A DNA stretch of 64,000 bases from Prostheceraeus crozeri (GCA_907163375.1 CAJQUW010016136.1:186001-250000), one strand, 5' to 3'; counted from the stretch's first letter, positions 1 through 11,401 are shown. Notes: generated from the letters alone by a model not told the origin. Translations and numbers: made by a program.

Positions 1-653
1 CTTTCTTTGTAAACTTTTCTCTGTAATGGTGATACAGAAACCAGTTCTTGGATCGATAAGCGTTGTATCTTTTATTAATAACCACTTTAACTGCTTTAGT
101 TATCCACGGTTTGTCTCGGACTGATGTTTTCACATAATCACACGGTAGTAATGATACACAATAATTGACATGATAATAGAAGAAATTGCAGGCTTCGTCA
201 ATAGTCATGCTCTCCATGGCTTTATTCCAAGAAATACTATCCATGTAATCTTGAACAACATGAAGCTGAGAACTTCGGAAATCGATTACCTTCGTACTGT
301 GCGAAGTCTCCGTCGAAGCACACGAGGATAAAGGATTTACTACAAGTTACATGGTCACTAGATGCTATTGGTTCCCAGCAGCGGCATGTCTCATACAGGT
401 GGAGCATATCATCAGGAATCAGAATAACATCAAGATAAGAGTCATTTCGTGTAGGTTCAATGATCACATTAGATGAATTATAATAAGATTCAAAAATCCG
501 TGTGTCCACTTTGTTAAAATCATCATTGATGATAACAGGAACATGTGATATCCGTTTGCATAATTCATCGTCTATCAGTTTAGATATGTAGTCACATGCA
601 TTTTTACAGGCGAAATAATTCAGCTTACTACCATAAGGAAAATATAAGGTCAC
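1..653 (-). mobile_element. LINE fragment: endonuclease end plus linker to the reverse transcriptase
   Basis: Remains of a non-LTR retrotransposon read on the minus strand. From 653 to 237 an open frame of 138 residues looks like the C-terminal half of an APE-type endonuclease: it has the DFN-type motif (IINDDFNK), a TR..SYLDVILIP strand and the closing SSDHVT motif with its catalytic D-H pair. After a frameshift near 240-260 the next frame runs to the window edge and matches the usual linker before the RT domain (DKPWITKAVK, then INKRYNAYR and NWFLYHHY). The RT itself would lie outside the window. CR1/L2-like by overall look, but the clade is not certain. It cannot be active as seen here. 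Confidence 0.7.
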
Positions 654-691
654 TAGAATGCAAGAGAATTTGAGAGAGAGGAGCCGTAAAT

Positions 692-1010
692 TTTGAACAG
701 TTTATTCGCAAACAAGCCGAAGCAAGTGCCTTCTTAAATTGTATGAACTCAATCCATCCGGCTATCCAGTTCACTACAGAGAAGCCTGAAGATAGTACTA
801 TCCAATTTCTCGACATGCTCGTGAAATTTAAAGACAGGTCAATCGGCACGAATTGGACTCTAAAGAAAACGAACGTCCTGGTCTATAACCACAAAAAATC
901 ACACTGTCCAGATTCCTACAAAAATAATGCCATACAAGCTCTATTCAATAGATCACAAAGATTGACCTGCACACTTTTCAGCAAAGAGTCACATCAATGG
1001 TCTGCAACTG
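692..1010 (+). mobile_element. Penelope-like element fragment (end of RT domain)
   Basis: A short open stretch carries the C-terminal part of a Penelope-like reverse transcriptase: the sequence around MNSIHPAIQFT, then STIQFLDMLV, then a degraded KKTNVLVYNHKKSHCPDSYK and an IQALFNRSQRL segment. In intact relatives these are the strand after the RT active site, the PFLD motif and the following thumb region. Catalytic motifs lie upstream and are missing. It abuts a LINE remnant on the left and a transposase remnant on the right, both on the other strand. It is a broken copy, separate from the longer Penelope-like element at 56.6-63.3 kb. Confidence 0.6.
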
Positions 1011-1011
1011 T

Positions 1012-1604
1012 TCAGAAACAAGCAACCGCAGCTGGTCGAGAGAAGTTGGGTTGTGGGAGTAGACTATCTTTTAAAACACCCCACAAGAAATGCCGATTCA
1101 AATGACCATTTAATTTAAAGGTGGCCTCGTCTGACCAGATGATGTTATCAATACTTGCAGGATTTGTTCTGAACATTTCTTCAAAATTCTCACAACTTTC
1201 CATTCGCCTGTCTGGATCATCCTCATTGATGGCATGAAATAATCGAGGAATGTACGGCTTATATCCTAATTCTTTCAAGGTATTGAACACAGTCACGTGA
1301 GATACATTGTATTCTGAAGTATTGGATATTTTACGTGCAATACGACGTGTTGACGTTGGAGCATTCGGTTCAATTTCTTGCAACACAACTCTTTGAAACT
1401 CTTGAGATTTGCATACAGATGGCCGACCAGAACGACCCTCATCAGCAACAGACCCGCTTTCTTCAAACTTGTCAGTCTCATTATTGTTGAAACATGGGGA
1501 GGGCTCTCACCAGCCTGTCTTGCAACTGCAGATGCATTACATCCAGATGAATAATAATTTTTCACCAGATTTATTCTCTCTTTGATTGTGAAACGTCGAG
1601 CCAT
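1012..1604 (-). pseudogene. Tc1/mariner-superfamily transposase, truncated and frameshifted
   Basis: Minus-strand remnant of a DNA-transposon transposase. The likely start is the ATG at 1604, giving MARRFTIKERINLVKNYY and a helix-turn-helix region (ASAVARQAGES). A second helix-turn-helix follows (TSTRRIARK, NVSHVTVFNTLKELGYKPY), then the first catalytic block IIWSDEATFKLNGHLNRH. At least one frameshift separates the N-terminal part from the rest. The protein is cut off after the first aspartate block at 1012, where a Penelope-like fragment begins, so the second D and the final D/E are absent. The GHLNRH signature resembles transposases common in arthropods and other invertebrates. Dead copy. 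Confidence 0.65.
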
Positions 1605-1619
1605 TAACGTAGAGCTATA

Positions 1620-2794
1620 GTTAATACGCAAAGCTGATTGACTGAACACGAGGAGTGACATTAGTAGATGAGTACAATTCAATGCTGGACAATCAATTTT
1701 GAAACTATGGCAGCGACTCGTGAAGTGGACGATTCTAAACATAAATGTGCTGCAAGGCTGGTAGTTTTGCAATATTTCTATGGTAGCTAGCTTTCTATGG
1801 TATCAGTTCCATTCAGTCGTTCTCGATTCAGTTGTTTGCTGACTATGATGAAAATTTTGCGTTACTTTTTTAACACCCGGTATATTGATTGCATCGATTT
1901 CGGGCTCAGGAAACACAAATGCGGAATCAAGCGGCAGGTGGTGAAAATGAATTGACCAAAGCTTTTTCAAAATTTTAATCCAACCGCCACAACTATGGAT
2001 CATTTCATTAGTCGCCCACATCTGTGATCATGCTTCATTTCTGCCATTTTTCATGGCATAAGAGACTTATTTACAAGTTCAGATTAGCGTTTTATAGAGC
2101 TGTCCGCAACGTGCCACAACAAGCTCGCGAGTGAATTTTCTTCATTCTTTTTTATACATACAGGCTAATTCATTTGTTTTGTTATTTGAAAATAACATAC
2201 ATGTAGTAGGGAAGAGATTCACAAATGTTTCAAAAATTCAAGTATAGCTATTCGGTGAATTAGTGTTCGTTCATTTAAAAATTAATTTCTTAGATGGTCG
2301 ATCCAGTTGTCTAGGGGCATTTGATAACTGCTTTCTTTTTGGTTGTTTTCTATTATACAAGGTAGACCACCTTCCTTGGGTATGTAACATAGATAAGCTC
2401 TATCAGCGAAACTAACGACTCTCGCTCTTCAGTTGGCAGCACAAAGAATTGAAATGAGCAATATCTAACACAACAGCGAATTTAAGATGATATATATTAT
2501 TATATGTGGATGAGAATTATCTAACATTTATTCAAATACTTAAGTGTGCGGTACATATACATCGAAAATACCATTTCGGTTAGGACATGGTGGAAGCTTA
2601 ACCTGACACATTTCGGCAACAGAATTAGTCTCACTGTCCCTTCAAAGGACAGGTTTTATTATAATTAAATTCAGAGTACATTTCTGCTATTAACTAATCG
2701 TCTTGTCTTTCTCAAAACTTCCATGCTAGGGAGTCACAGGGTACCTGGATCTAGGAGCACCTATTACCCGGTCATTGTCCAAAAAATGGACCAG
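1620..2794. other. No gene recognised
   Basis: AT-rich sequence between the transposase remnant and the tandem repeat. The short open stretches here look like chance. I see no splice-flanked exon, RNA gene or clear terminal repeat. Confidence 0.5.
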
Positions 2795-3009
2795 GGTACG
2801 GTCACTGCTCCAATCAGTCACAGGTCCGGTCAGGACACGGTTCCAATCAGTCACAGGTTCGGTCAGGACACTGCTCCAATCAGTCACAGGTCTGGTCAGG
2901 ATACGAATCCAATCAGTCACAGGTCCGGTCAGAACACTGCTCCAATCAGTCACAGGTCTGGTCAGGATACGAATCCAATCAATCACAGGTCCGGTCAGAA
3001 CACTGCTCC
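2795..3009. repeat. 33-bp minisatellite, about 6.5 copies, with a 66-bp higher-order period
   Basis: Tandem units start at 2795, 2828, 2861, 2894, 2927, 2960 and 2993 (the last partial). Every unit holds the core CCAATCAGTCACAGG. Units 4 and 6 share GATACGAATCC, while units 3, 5 and 7 carry CACTGCTCC, so the last four units form two copies of a 66-bp dimer. Because 33 is divisible by three and the unit has no stop codon in several frames, long overlapping open frames appear on both strands; these are an effect of the repeat and not evidence of a protein. Confidence 0.9.
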
Positions 3010-3834
3010 GGTTATTTCCCAAGCACGGCTTAACATTGTCAACAAAACTTTTATTATCATTATTTCCATCATTAATCGAATTGTACATTGTAGCACAGCT
3101 AGCCTTTTGCTGAAGTAGAAGTTCCACTCAGTCAACTAAAGTTTACATTTTTATATTCTAATGTAAAAAAGAAGTCCAAATTAACGATAGTTAATTGAAC
3201 AACTGTTGTTAACTAACATCTGGACAATTGCTAGAAGATCTCACATTTCGAAAACTTGAATCGTTGTCATTCTAGAAAGCATCCAGATCGTATATCCAGT
3301 GAGAAACCAGATGCTCGGTTATGAGAGAAAACAAGTCTTCATTTCAAAGGACTTTCATCAGTTTTTAACTGCATTTCTGATGGAGCTCTGGGCATTCCAA
3401 ACTAGGGAGGTACTTTCCGCTGGCATTGTATACCAACACTCGCTTGAAATCATCTGAATGAAACTTGAATTGATGTGTACATAATTTGTGATTCTACTAC
3501 AGAATTCTAGACACAAATTTTAATTTGAAATTTGAGAAAGAGTGTACAGTGGACTTCGCTCAATATCATCTCCGTGCTTAAAATACGAAGATTCTTATCT
3601 CAACTTCTCATGTTCAGATGAAAGTAAACAGCACTGATACCTACTTACATATTTCATCACGCACATACAGGTTTTATTGAAACATTTGACATGATGTCAT
3701 GTATTGAAAATCCATTTCTAATAACATTGCAATTTCATACGAGATGAAACGTTCCGACGAATTCATTTAGCTGTCAAGAAACTGGAAATTAGTTTACATG
3801 CACGATGATCAGTTAATTTTTGTTTACTTTGCTA
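3010..3834. other. No gene recognised
   Basis: Spacer of about 0.8 kb with no convincing coding frame, RNA or terminal repeat. Confidence 0.5.
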
Positions 3835-4010
3835 CCCCACTCAAGCGAGAGGCCATACTAGTAAGTCAAGTGTGAGACAGCCTTCACACACTGGCAACTC
3901 TAACGGAGTTGGTAATCAAGTGTTTGAGTAGTGGCATTCAATCAGGTGGACAGACCTGAACCCATGACCTTCGCGACTTCCATATCGAACCACGGCCATC
4001 TAACTACTGT
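3835..4010 (-). repeat. Probable tRNA-derived SINE
   Basis: Read on the minus strand, the stretch from about 4010 has an A-box-like TTAGATGGCCGTGG followed about 35 nt later by a B-box-like GGTTCAGGTCT, the spacing of an internal RNA polymerase III promoter. A non-tRNA body follows towards 3835. This is the layout of a tRNA-derived SINE. The cloverleaf is not intact and no second copy is visible in the window, so the family cannot be confirmed. Confidence 0.35.
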
Positions 4011-4139
4011 TATGGTTAATTAATAGATTACTGATGCCTTTCCTGTACTGAAAAAAAATTTTTCATGTTTCAATATGAAAATTTTGAAATGGCAGACCTG
4101 TAGTAGCAACTCTTTTAGAGATTGCACGGACACTGAACA

Positions 4140-6600
4140 TTGGTTTTTGCTCATCGTTGCCGCATTCAAGGCACGAACCCTTACGGGCAAATTAGGGGTG
4201 GGGTAGCCGGCGTATGCTGACGATTCTCACCACAAACGATCTGTAGAGATCGTGAGCAGGAAATCGCACCTCACGATCGAAGTGATCAAGAGAAGGATGC
4301 GTTTTGCACCCAACTGATTCTAACTGTGAGACGAATTCCGGACGAAGATGTTTGATAATTCTTGGTGCTGACTTAAATGGTCATGCAAGAAGAGATATCA
4401 ACGGATACGATGGTGTGCATTGTGGCTTTGGTTTTAGCGACAGAAACAATGAAAGTCTGAGAATTTTGTACTTTGTTGATGCGTATGGTCTCGTTCTATT
4501 CAACACTTTCTTCAAAAAAGACACGAAAAAGTTGGTAGCGTTCAGCTCGAGAGGAAACAAAGAGTGCTATCGACTATATTCTCATCCGCAGTCGCGATAG
4601 AAATTTGCTGAAAGATTCTTTAGCGATTCCTAGAGAAGAATGCGTATCCCAGCGCCGACTGCTACTCACTGACTTCCAGATAGAAACTTTGAAGAAATTC
4701 ACCAAGAAAATCATTCAACGATTGCGAGTTTGGAAGCTGACGTCTCCTCAGGCAGTCATGCATTTAAACGAGGATGTTAGGAGCCATGAAGAAAATGTTG
4801 CAGACCAAAATACAGTTGACTTGGCGTGGAACAGGATGAAGACAGCTTGGATTCACAGTGCTGAAAAGGTGTGTGGTCGCAGCAAAATGGTCTTCGACTG
4901 GGTAGGCCGAAGAGAGACTTGGTGGTGGAATTCGGAAGTGGAAAGCGCTGTCAAAGAAAAGAGATTGCGTATCAAGCAATAACAGAAAAAGAAGTGTGAG
5001 GTAACTAGAGCTCTCTATACAAATGCGAGAAGGGCTGCTAGAAGGACAGTTTGGCAAGCGCAAGAGAGAAAGCGCGAATTCGCAAAGAATCTGAACACCG
5101 AAGAAGGAAAGAGAAGCATCTTCAGAATTACCATGCAGATGAAAGAATCAAGACATACCTAAGGTTTGTTGCGTGATAGACAGTACTTAGAGTCAGATGA
5201 GATCAAACAGAGATGGCGGAAGCACATGAATGAATTAATGAACGTTGAGAACGAATGGGACAATGATACCAACTGTCTAAAAGAAGAAGGACCAATCGTT
5301 AACATGACAGATGAGGAAGTTTTGTCAGCTCTAACTGCCATCATGAAGAAAAGTCTCCACGCCCGTCTGACATCGTGAATGAAACATTTCTGTATAGCAA
5401 GGAATCATCGATCAGATGACTGACGGCGTTTTTCAACTTGATAATCCTTGATGAGAGAACTCCCAGGTTCCCGGTTGATGTTGGGGTTCACCAGGGCTGT
5501 CCTGAGTCCCTTACTCTTTGCCATCGTCATCAGTGATATTTCCAGTTCTTTAAGAAAAGGTTTCCTTACGAACTGTTGCATGCTGATGACTTTCTGCTTA
5601 TGGCTGCTACTGAGAGTGAACTCCAAGATAAAGTTACCGCCTGGGAAAAAGAGCCTGTTGTCGAAAGACCTCAAGATGAACCCAGGACAGACCGAAGTAC
5701 TTGTTGAAGGAACAAGATATCGGATAGAAAGAAAATCACAAGCAGTGAAACGGCCATGTGGGGTATGTGGTACTGGAGTCGGAGGCATTTCTATCCTGTG
5801 TACCTCCTGTACGAGGTGGGTGCATAAGACACAGCAAAGTGAAGGGAAACCTGAGCAGTGCTACCAACTTCGATTGTCGAGCATGCATGTCAGAGCCAAA
5901 CACGGATATCGAATCGACTGATGAGTGTCGACATGGAAGGAACTCGCTTTGAGTGTGTCAGCAGTTTATCCTATCTTGGGTACATTCTTGATAGGTCTGA
6001 AAGTGCTGAGTCAGCAGTAGTGACAAGAATGTGATAAGATGGTGTAAATTCCATGAACTGCGATGCTTCTTGACGTCCAAAGGATCATCTTTGAAAATCA
6101 AGGGTCGTGCATACGGAGCCTGTGTGCGACAAGCCATTCTTTTGTGGCTGCCAGCCATGGCCGTTGCTTTCATCCCATGAAAAGATGCTTGAGCGTGTAG
6201 AGAGCCGAATGCTAAGGTGGATTTGTGGTGTCAGACTATCGGACAGGAAATCGAATGACAGCATCAGAAAAGCAATGAATGGGTCTTGTAACATCACAGA
6301 CATCGGAGAAGGCGATGACTATGTTGGTTTGGCAACATGGTGAGAAGAGAAGGGATGAGACAGAATGGATTAGGAAAATTACGTGGATGTAGGTAGATGG
6401 TAAAAGAGGAGCAGGAAGACAAAGTAAGACTTGGAATCAAGTGGTGAAAGACTACCTCAAATGTGTTGGAGCCCAGGAAGCGGTCGCTCACGATCGACCG
6501 AAATGGTCGTCATACTCAAGCAGCATACGTTTAAACCAGCACCTTCTGGAAGCAAGGGACGCAAAAAGGGATGAGTGAGAGATCGTGACGTCATCACCAA
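4140..6600 (+). mobile_element. RTE/BovB-like LINE, heavily decayed
   Basis: Plus-strand remains of one RTE-type element, readable across several frames. In order: a RTLTGKLG motif near the start of the endonuclease (about 4165); endonuclease core IILGADLNGHARRD and VLFNTFFKKDTKKL (4304-4600); linker RLRVWKL and RRETWWWNSEV (4700-4930); a segment before the RT palm (EIKQRWRKHMNELMN, 5200-5380); RT remnants near the active site with the YADD region broken around 5575; a Cys-rich finger CGVCGTGVGG then ILCTSCTRWVHK (5758-5840); and the tail with RVESRMLRWICGVRLSDRKS (6190-6250). Part of the RT palm is missing between about 5380 and 5450. Many stops and frameshifts make it a fossil. The Cys-rich finger and the MLRWICGV tail are typical of this LINE group in many aquatic animals. 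Confidence 0.85.
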
Positions 6601-7700
6601 TCGAACAGACTAAAGCCGTGGACCCTCTGCAACTAAAAGAGCCATCTTACCATCTAATATAATCATTCAATATCATACAATCATAGTCAAATAATAGAAG
6701 ACTAATTGATCAAACAAATCATCGGAGACAAAATAAAATGATGGAAACAATATGAATTAGCGTCGCTACTTAGACAATTGTCAGACTGTCCTATACTATT
6801 CTATTCTTAGAATAAGTAAGAAAATCCTTTGATTACTATGTAGCGCCTATTAGCTAGAGTTGCTCAGGTTCACAATTTAGTAAATGGCAGACGCAAATGT
6901 AATAGTCAGACAAAATCACCAACTTACCTAATCATCTTTCTTTAGAAGAACTGAAATATGCTTCTATAAATAGAATCCTGTTAAAGCTCATTATTCATCA
7001 GTAGTTATTCTTCTGTGGCAATTTGAATCATCTAATGCTGGTGAAGTTTCAACTACGGGCATTCATCTCACTATCACAGCGTCAGTCGACAAAAATGGCT
7101 CTAAATGTAGTGTATTGATAACCAGAAAATTCTATTGATGCGTGACTGCACAGTTCTTGTCACTTTTCAAATGAGCAGTCTGATAAACTCAATTCAAAAA
7201 TTCTCTCGAGTAGCAACAATCGCGTAGAACGGCTTCTTTTGATAAAATATGCTGCATATTAACGACGTTATTAATTCGTACTTGTCAAATTAAAAGATGA
7301 AGGTTCACAAGCATCGATATTCACTGCTCCTGCTAAAAAAATGGTTTTATAAACTATTAAAAAAACGAATCACAATTTCCCATTTTAAATTTTACTTCGA
7401 TCTATCCGGCTCACATCAGTCCATAAGTTTCGAATAGGCACCTTTTTTCAAGTGCAAGTCAGACAAAATAAATGAAAATATAGTGGCACATTCATCCAGA
7501 TAAATCAGAAGTGGAGTCCAAAAATACCCGTCGTAAAAGTATGGAGTGATAATAGATTTTTGTGGAATTGTGAATGCTGTCACTCCTTATGGCAAAAGTT
7601 TCAATCATGTTGGACAACAAAATATTCTCATGCACTGCTAACTGTACACCTATAAAAACCGCAAAAATAACCACCAATTTTCACAGAAAATATCCGTTTG
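6601..7700. other. No gene recognised
   Basis: AT-rich sequence downstream of the RTE remnant. Only short open stretches without recognisable motifs. Confidence 0.5.
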
Positions 7701-7719
7701 TATCAGATACATGAATACT

Positions 7720-8190
7720 TGACGACGTCACAATAACAGGATTGATGACGTACGTCTTGCACTGTACGTCAAAACAGAAAATATCCAATAAACTATTTGC
7801 TGCTTTTCCGTTTTAGCATATTTTAACTGCGACCACGTCAATCATATTATGACGTCATCAAATATATTAACGGACATCTCCAGTGAAGTTTGACAGCTAT
7901 TTTCTCTGCTTTTAGCGGTGCATAGTTTATAATGCACCGGTAATCAAATTCAGTTATTTTCTGTCCCGACCGTAAAAACAACATCACCATGAATTAAGGC
8001 CTATTGATATTCACTTCTACTCACTGGCTTGGAGCCTTGTCACAATAGGGGGAAAAGGGGAATAGAGACACCACAACTTCATCGTTATCATAATATGTCA
8101 CATAAAGAGGCAATATTTAGATATGCAGTTTTTTATATATACACACTGCAAATGCATACGGTAAATCGTGATCAGAGTGACGTCACCAAG
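7720..8190. promoter_or_regulatory. Cluster of CRE-like TGACGTCA sites (tentative)
   Basis: Two perfect CRE palindromes TGACGTCA lie at 7850-7857 and 8178-8185, the second inside the longer palindrome GTGACGTCAC. Partial sites lie at 7723-7730 and around 7745-7770. TGACGTCA is the known binding site of CREB/ATF-type bZIP proteins. The sites lie downstream of the ankyrin exons on the gene's own strand, so they could serve that gene, an unseen gene or nothing. The sequence alone does not prove function. Confidence 0.25.
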
Positions 8191-8199
8191 TGAACCTTA

Positions 8200-8671
8200 T
8201 TAAATGTATAGACCGCATTTTTTCGGATTGAGAACGTGGATTATACATGTAAAATTTTTGACAACTGCACGGATTTCATTCGTGGGTGATTGCTTGGAAA
8301 AGTATGTATCATTTCTTGAAATCCTAACTATGTTTTTTATCACATAAATTATTATGAAACCTAATGCAACGAGGATGAAAAACAATAATTTCTTTGATGC
8401 TGATTTACATGCGTAGGAAATAAATAAGATCAAATCAACATAAATAGGATGTGCATGTGTCATGTTTTTGATCGGAAATGTATGCGACAGTGTAGTAAAT
8501 TGTAGATTAAATTGTTCAAAATGCTTGTGTTCATCTACATTTCTACATGCCAAAAACGTCAATCTGCGTACCATTTTGCTTTTCTTTGATCGTGTCTGAT
8601 AAGAAGAGGTAGAACTCGGCGGAGGGGCAGATTCGTAGTGGGTATAGGGTGTACACTGTGCATTTTTCTAT
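8200..8671 (-). CDS. Possible last exon of the ankyrin gene, encoding a membrane segment
   Basis: An open minus-strand frame runs from about 8671 to the stop at 8200. After a Ser/Pro/Thr-rich start (SAPPPSSTSSYQTRS) it has a Lys-flanked hydrophobic stretch, LLFFILVALGFIIIYVI, long enough to cross a membrane, and then a short charged tail. It lies 160 bases downstream of the donor site of the ankyrin exon at 8832-8988, on the same strand. A possible acceptor (TTTCATAG) sits just upstream at about 8672, and joining there keeps phase 0. The pyrimidine tract is weak. If the join is real, the product would be an ankyrin-repeat protein with a C-terminal membrane anchor. It could also be a chance frame. 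Confidence 0.3.
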
Positions 8672-8831
8672 GAAAGTCTCATTTCGGCCTCGTTCCCTGC
8701 AGAAATCCGCTCTGATTGCCGGACAATTAGAAATCTTTTTGACATAGACCGCTTTTTAAATTTACTTCGATTTTGCGAAAATTTGATATGGTCAGATAGC
8801 ATGTTTGCATTTACTATGGCCATCGTCTTAC

Positions 8832-8988
8832 CTTTGTGTTGACGTTTATTTCAACTGTAGAATATTCTTGGATGTGCTCACAAATTGTATCATTTCCATT
8901 CCACGCAGCCAGATGAAGAGCGGTGCATCCTGATTGATCCAAAATGTTGGGATTGGCTTCATTTTGGAGGAGAATCCGAACAAGGACT
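8832..8988 (-). CDS. Ankyrin-repeat gene, internal exon
   Basis: A 157-nt minus-strand exon with an acceptor CATATTTTCAG before 8988 and a consensus donor AAG|GTAAGA after 8832. It encodes VRILLQNEANPNI, then LDQSGCTALHLAAWNGND, then EYSTVEINVN: a clear ankyrin repeat with the canonical G-TALHLAA core and the next repeat's start. It enters with one base completing a split codon (GA|A, Glu) and ends in phase 0. A 61-nt intron (8989-9049) separates it from the exon at 9050-9127; joined, the two give a continuous pair of ankyrin repeats. The spacing and the acid-rich loop recall the IkB/Bcl-3 family, but two repeats are too few to assign a name. The host gene is on the minus strand and continues downstream. 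Confidence 0.75.
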
Positions 8989-9049
8989 CTGAAAATATGA
9001 GAGTTATCACTCAAACTATTTCTAGATTTACACTCTTCGAGCAACGTAC

Positions 9050-9127
9050 TCATGGTTATATTGGCAAGAGAGATGAAGCGCCGTACTTTGTGTTCCATCA
9101 ACCGAATGCAGCTGTTTCACAAGATTC
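9050..9127 (-). CDS. Ankyrin-repeat gene, internal exon
   Basis: A 78-nt minus-strand exon with a strong acceptor (pyrimidine-rich tract ending CATCTTTTAG) before 9127 and donor A|GTACGTT after 9050. It encodes NLVKQLHSVDGTQ, then STALHLSCQYNHE, the first half of an ankyrin repeat. The phase is 1 nt + 25 codons + 2 nt, which fits the exons on both sides: the exon at 16161-16273 ends with two spare bases (AA) and the exon at 8832-8988 begins with one. The reading frame closes within 30 nt if the exon is not spliced, which supports the intron. Confidence 0.72.
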
Positions 9128-10004
9128 CTAAAAGATGAAGGTGGTAGAAAAATCATCACACTGATATACGAAAGTCATCCTACTTTGTTTTGGGCCAAAC
9201 CCTTTCGTGCATTCAATAGGGATGTAACGGAGTTCCGGCTCCAGAAATTAAAGGTCTGCAGTCGTCGGAAAATTATTTTCAACACGACAAAGAACTTTTT
9301 CAGTCAAGTAATTTGAATAGGACTAAATTCTCAGTGATAACTATCAAAAGAAGGCTGTAGATCGGCAACCTATCTAACATAAAGCTATTGATCAAGCTGC
9401 TCTAGAGTGAAAGAAACCTTCTCATGTTTATTACAGACCCCGATGCTGAAATTACACGTTTGCTTGTGTTGGAGGTGGCTAGGGTGGCAAGTCATTCAAT
9501 TCTCAGATTCGGATCCTGGGCAGCGCGGTCGGCCCACCATCGCAGAGAATCCGCACAGGAGACGGTCAATACTTGCGACGTGGCCATGTATTGGTCAGCT
9601 GCATTGCGCGCTGTTAGCTGACCTATCCGTGAAAATGATATTTATCCATCCTTAATAATCATGGAATGAAATATCATGCAGGTAGTCCGTCTTTAGCTAT
9701 AGCCTGTTGAGTTATCAAATTATTTCAAACTAAAGATTTACAATGAATCACTTTAAAACATCAGTGTCAGTGTGCAAATACGAGGATGAACACGAACACG
9801 ACTCAAAACGACGCGAAACTCGTTCGTGCTCATGTCACAAGCGCAAATCTTTACCGAATACCAAGAGCTCCCAATTTTTCAAGCTCCTGCTAATTCATTT
9901 GTGTAAGATCCGGTGCGGAATCGTCTAAGTTGCGATCTCTAGTATTTCTATACTTGACAGACAATCGGACTTCTAAGACATATTGTACAATGCTGAGATT
10001 TCGA
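9128..10004. other. Intronic sequence of the ankyrin gene, nothing else recognised
   Basis: Lies inside the inferred 7033-nt intron (9128-16160). A GC-richer patch at about 9430-9640 is open in two frames but shows no known motif. Confidence 0.5.
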
Positions 10005-10010
10005 AGGCAT

Positions 10011-10039
10011 ATTGTATACGGTCTTGCAAAAGTTCCCGC
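10011..10039 (+). repeat. 29-bp exact repeat, copy 1 (inverted partner at 13662-13690)
   Basis: Identical over 29 bases to the reverse complement of 13662-13690. Translated on this strand it reads IVYGLAKVP, followed by AHLEKISASG. The partner on the minus strand reads IVYGLAKVP followed by AQLKNH. Outside the 29 bases the copies diverge. They bracket both the Tc1 remnant and the Crypton element. Confidence 0.85.
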
Positions 10040-10395
10040 ACACCTTGAGAAAATCTCAGCTAGCGGTCGTTCTACACTGCGTATGAAGTTCACGTTAACT
10101 GTCGGTTAAACTTCATGGAAAGACGAATAGGACTATCATAAAATTATTTGTGAGAGTCATGCGATGGTTCACTGAGAACAGTTTCAAAAAAAGCAGAACC
10201 AATTTCAGTAGCGATCGAAGTCAATGATATCGATCGATCTTTCTAATGAAATGCATAATGACATTATGGAGATTAAGTAATGGAGATATCGATTGCCATG
10301 AGTTCAAATTTTTGCGTGAAATGACGATATCAGTTATTCTTTTTAGTTATTTTTTTTTGCTGCCCATTTTTGCATCCATTTGAAAAACGAATCGG

Positions 10396-11401
10396 ATGTC
10401 GGAATCAGTGCGTTGGAGAATTATCACTCAAAAAAGAAGACGCAGGGGATTGTATGGGCAATTGCATCTCGTTTTGGAATTGCAAGGTATACTGTCCGAG
10501 ACCAGGTGAAGCGCTATGCTGAAGCTGGTAGCGTTGAAGACAGAAATTCAGGATAAGCCCCAAGCAATGAATTCTGACGATGCACATCGTGTCATAGCGA
10601 CTGTTGAAAGCAATCCATTCGCCACCTTGCCTCCGCAAAAAGAACTCCGCAATAATCTTGTGACAGTCTCACAGTCAACGATCTGTCGTCGCCTCCGTGC
10701 TCGTGGACTCAACAGCTACCGTCCACTTAAGTTTCCGCTGCTGACCGAAAGGCACAAAATCGACCGACTAGAGTGGACTCGGCAGCATCTTCCATGGTCT
10801 GTGGATCAATGGCGGCAAGTTGTTTTTAGTGATGAGAGTCGTTTTTCCTTACGTTGGACTGATGGAAGAATTGAGTACGGAGGCTTCGAGGAACGAGACT
10901 GACTAATCAGACTGCAGTACAATGGTGTGATAGAGCAGGAGATGGAGGAGGTTGCATAATGGTGTGGGCCGCCGTAAGTTGGAAACACAATATGCCATGG
11001 TGCTCATAGGAGATACTTTAAATGGTCAGAAATATCGGGATGAAATTTTGGAGACAGTCTCAATTCCATTCGGCTGGGAAGGCATTGGCCCTGGCTTCAT
11101 CTTCCAAGACGATCATGCCACACCACACCGCAATACATATGTCAATGCTTTCCATGAAGGGCGGACAGATCGCACCCACATGGAGTGGCCAAGCAAAAGT
11201 CCGGACATCAATCCTATTGAGGAGTTGTGGGATCAACTTGAAGGAGCCATTTCCAGGCGATCGATCCGAAATCTGAAAGACTTGGCGCCTGCAGCGATGG
11301 AGGAATGGTCTGCAATACCACAAACACGTGTAAGAAGGCCCATTCGATCGATGCGGTCACGTTGTGAGCAAGTGATTGCTGCTTCCGGAGGAGCAACCTG
11401 A
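10396..11401 (+). pseudogene. Tc1-family transposase, two frameshifts
   Basis: Plus-strand Tc1-type transposase in three frames. Frame 1 (about 10396-10557) has the N-terminal helix-turn-helix, IVWAIASRFGIARYTVRDQV. Frame 2 (to about 10880) has the second DNA-binding helix (TVSQSTICRRLRARGL) and the first catalytic block VVFSDESRFSL. Frame 3 (10952-11401) has the second block FQDDHATPH and the final block SPDINPIEELW, the DD34E arrangement of Tc1. The catalytic residues are all present, but two single-base shifts make the copy inactive as read. I found no convincing terminal inverted repeats, so the element limits are open. Confidence 0.8.

Noticed and set aside
2723..3127. Three long overlapping open frames on both strands
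   Set aside because: They exist only because the 33-bp tandem repeat lacks stops; no domain, splice signal or start context.
9407..9655. GC-richer patch open in two plus-strand frames
   Set aside because: No domain and no splice sites of suitable phase; probably a dispersed repeat.
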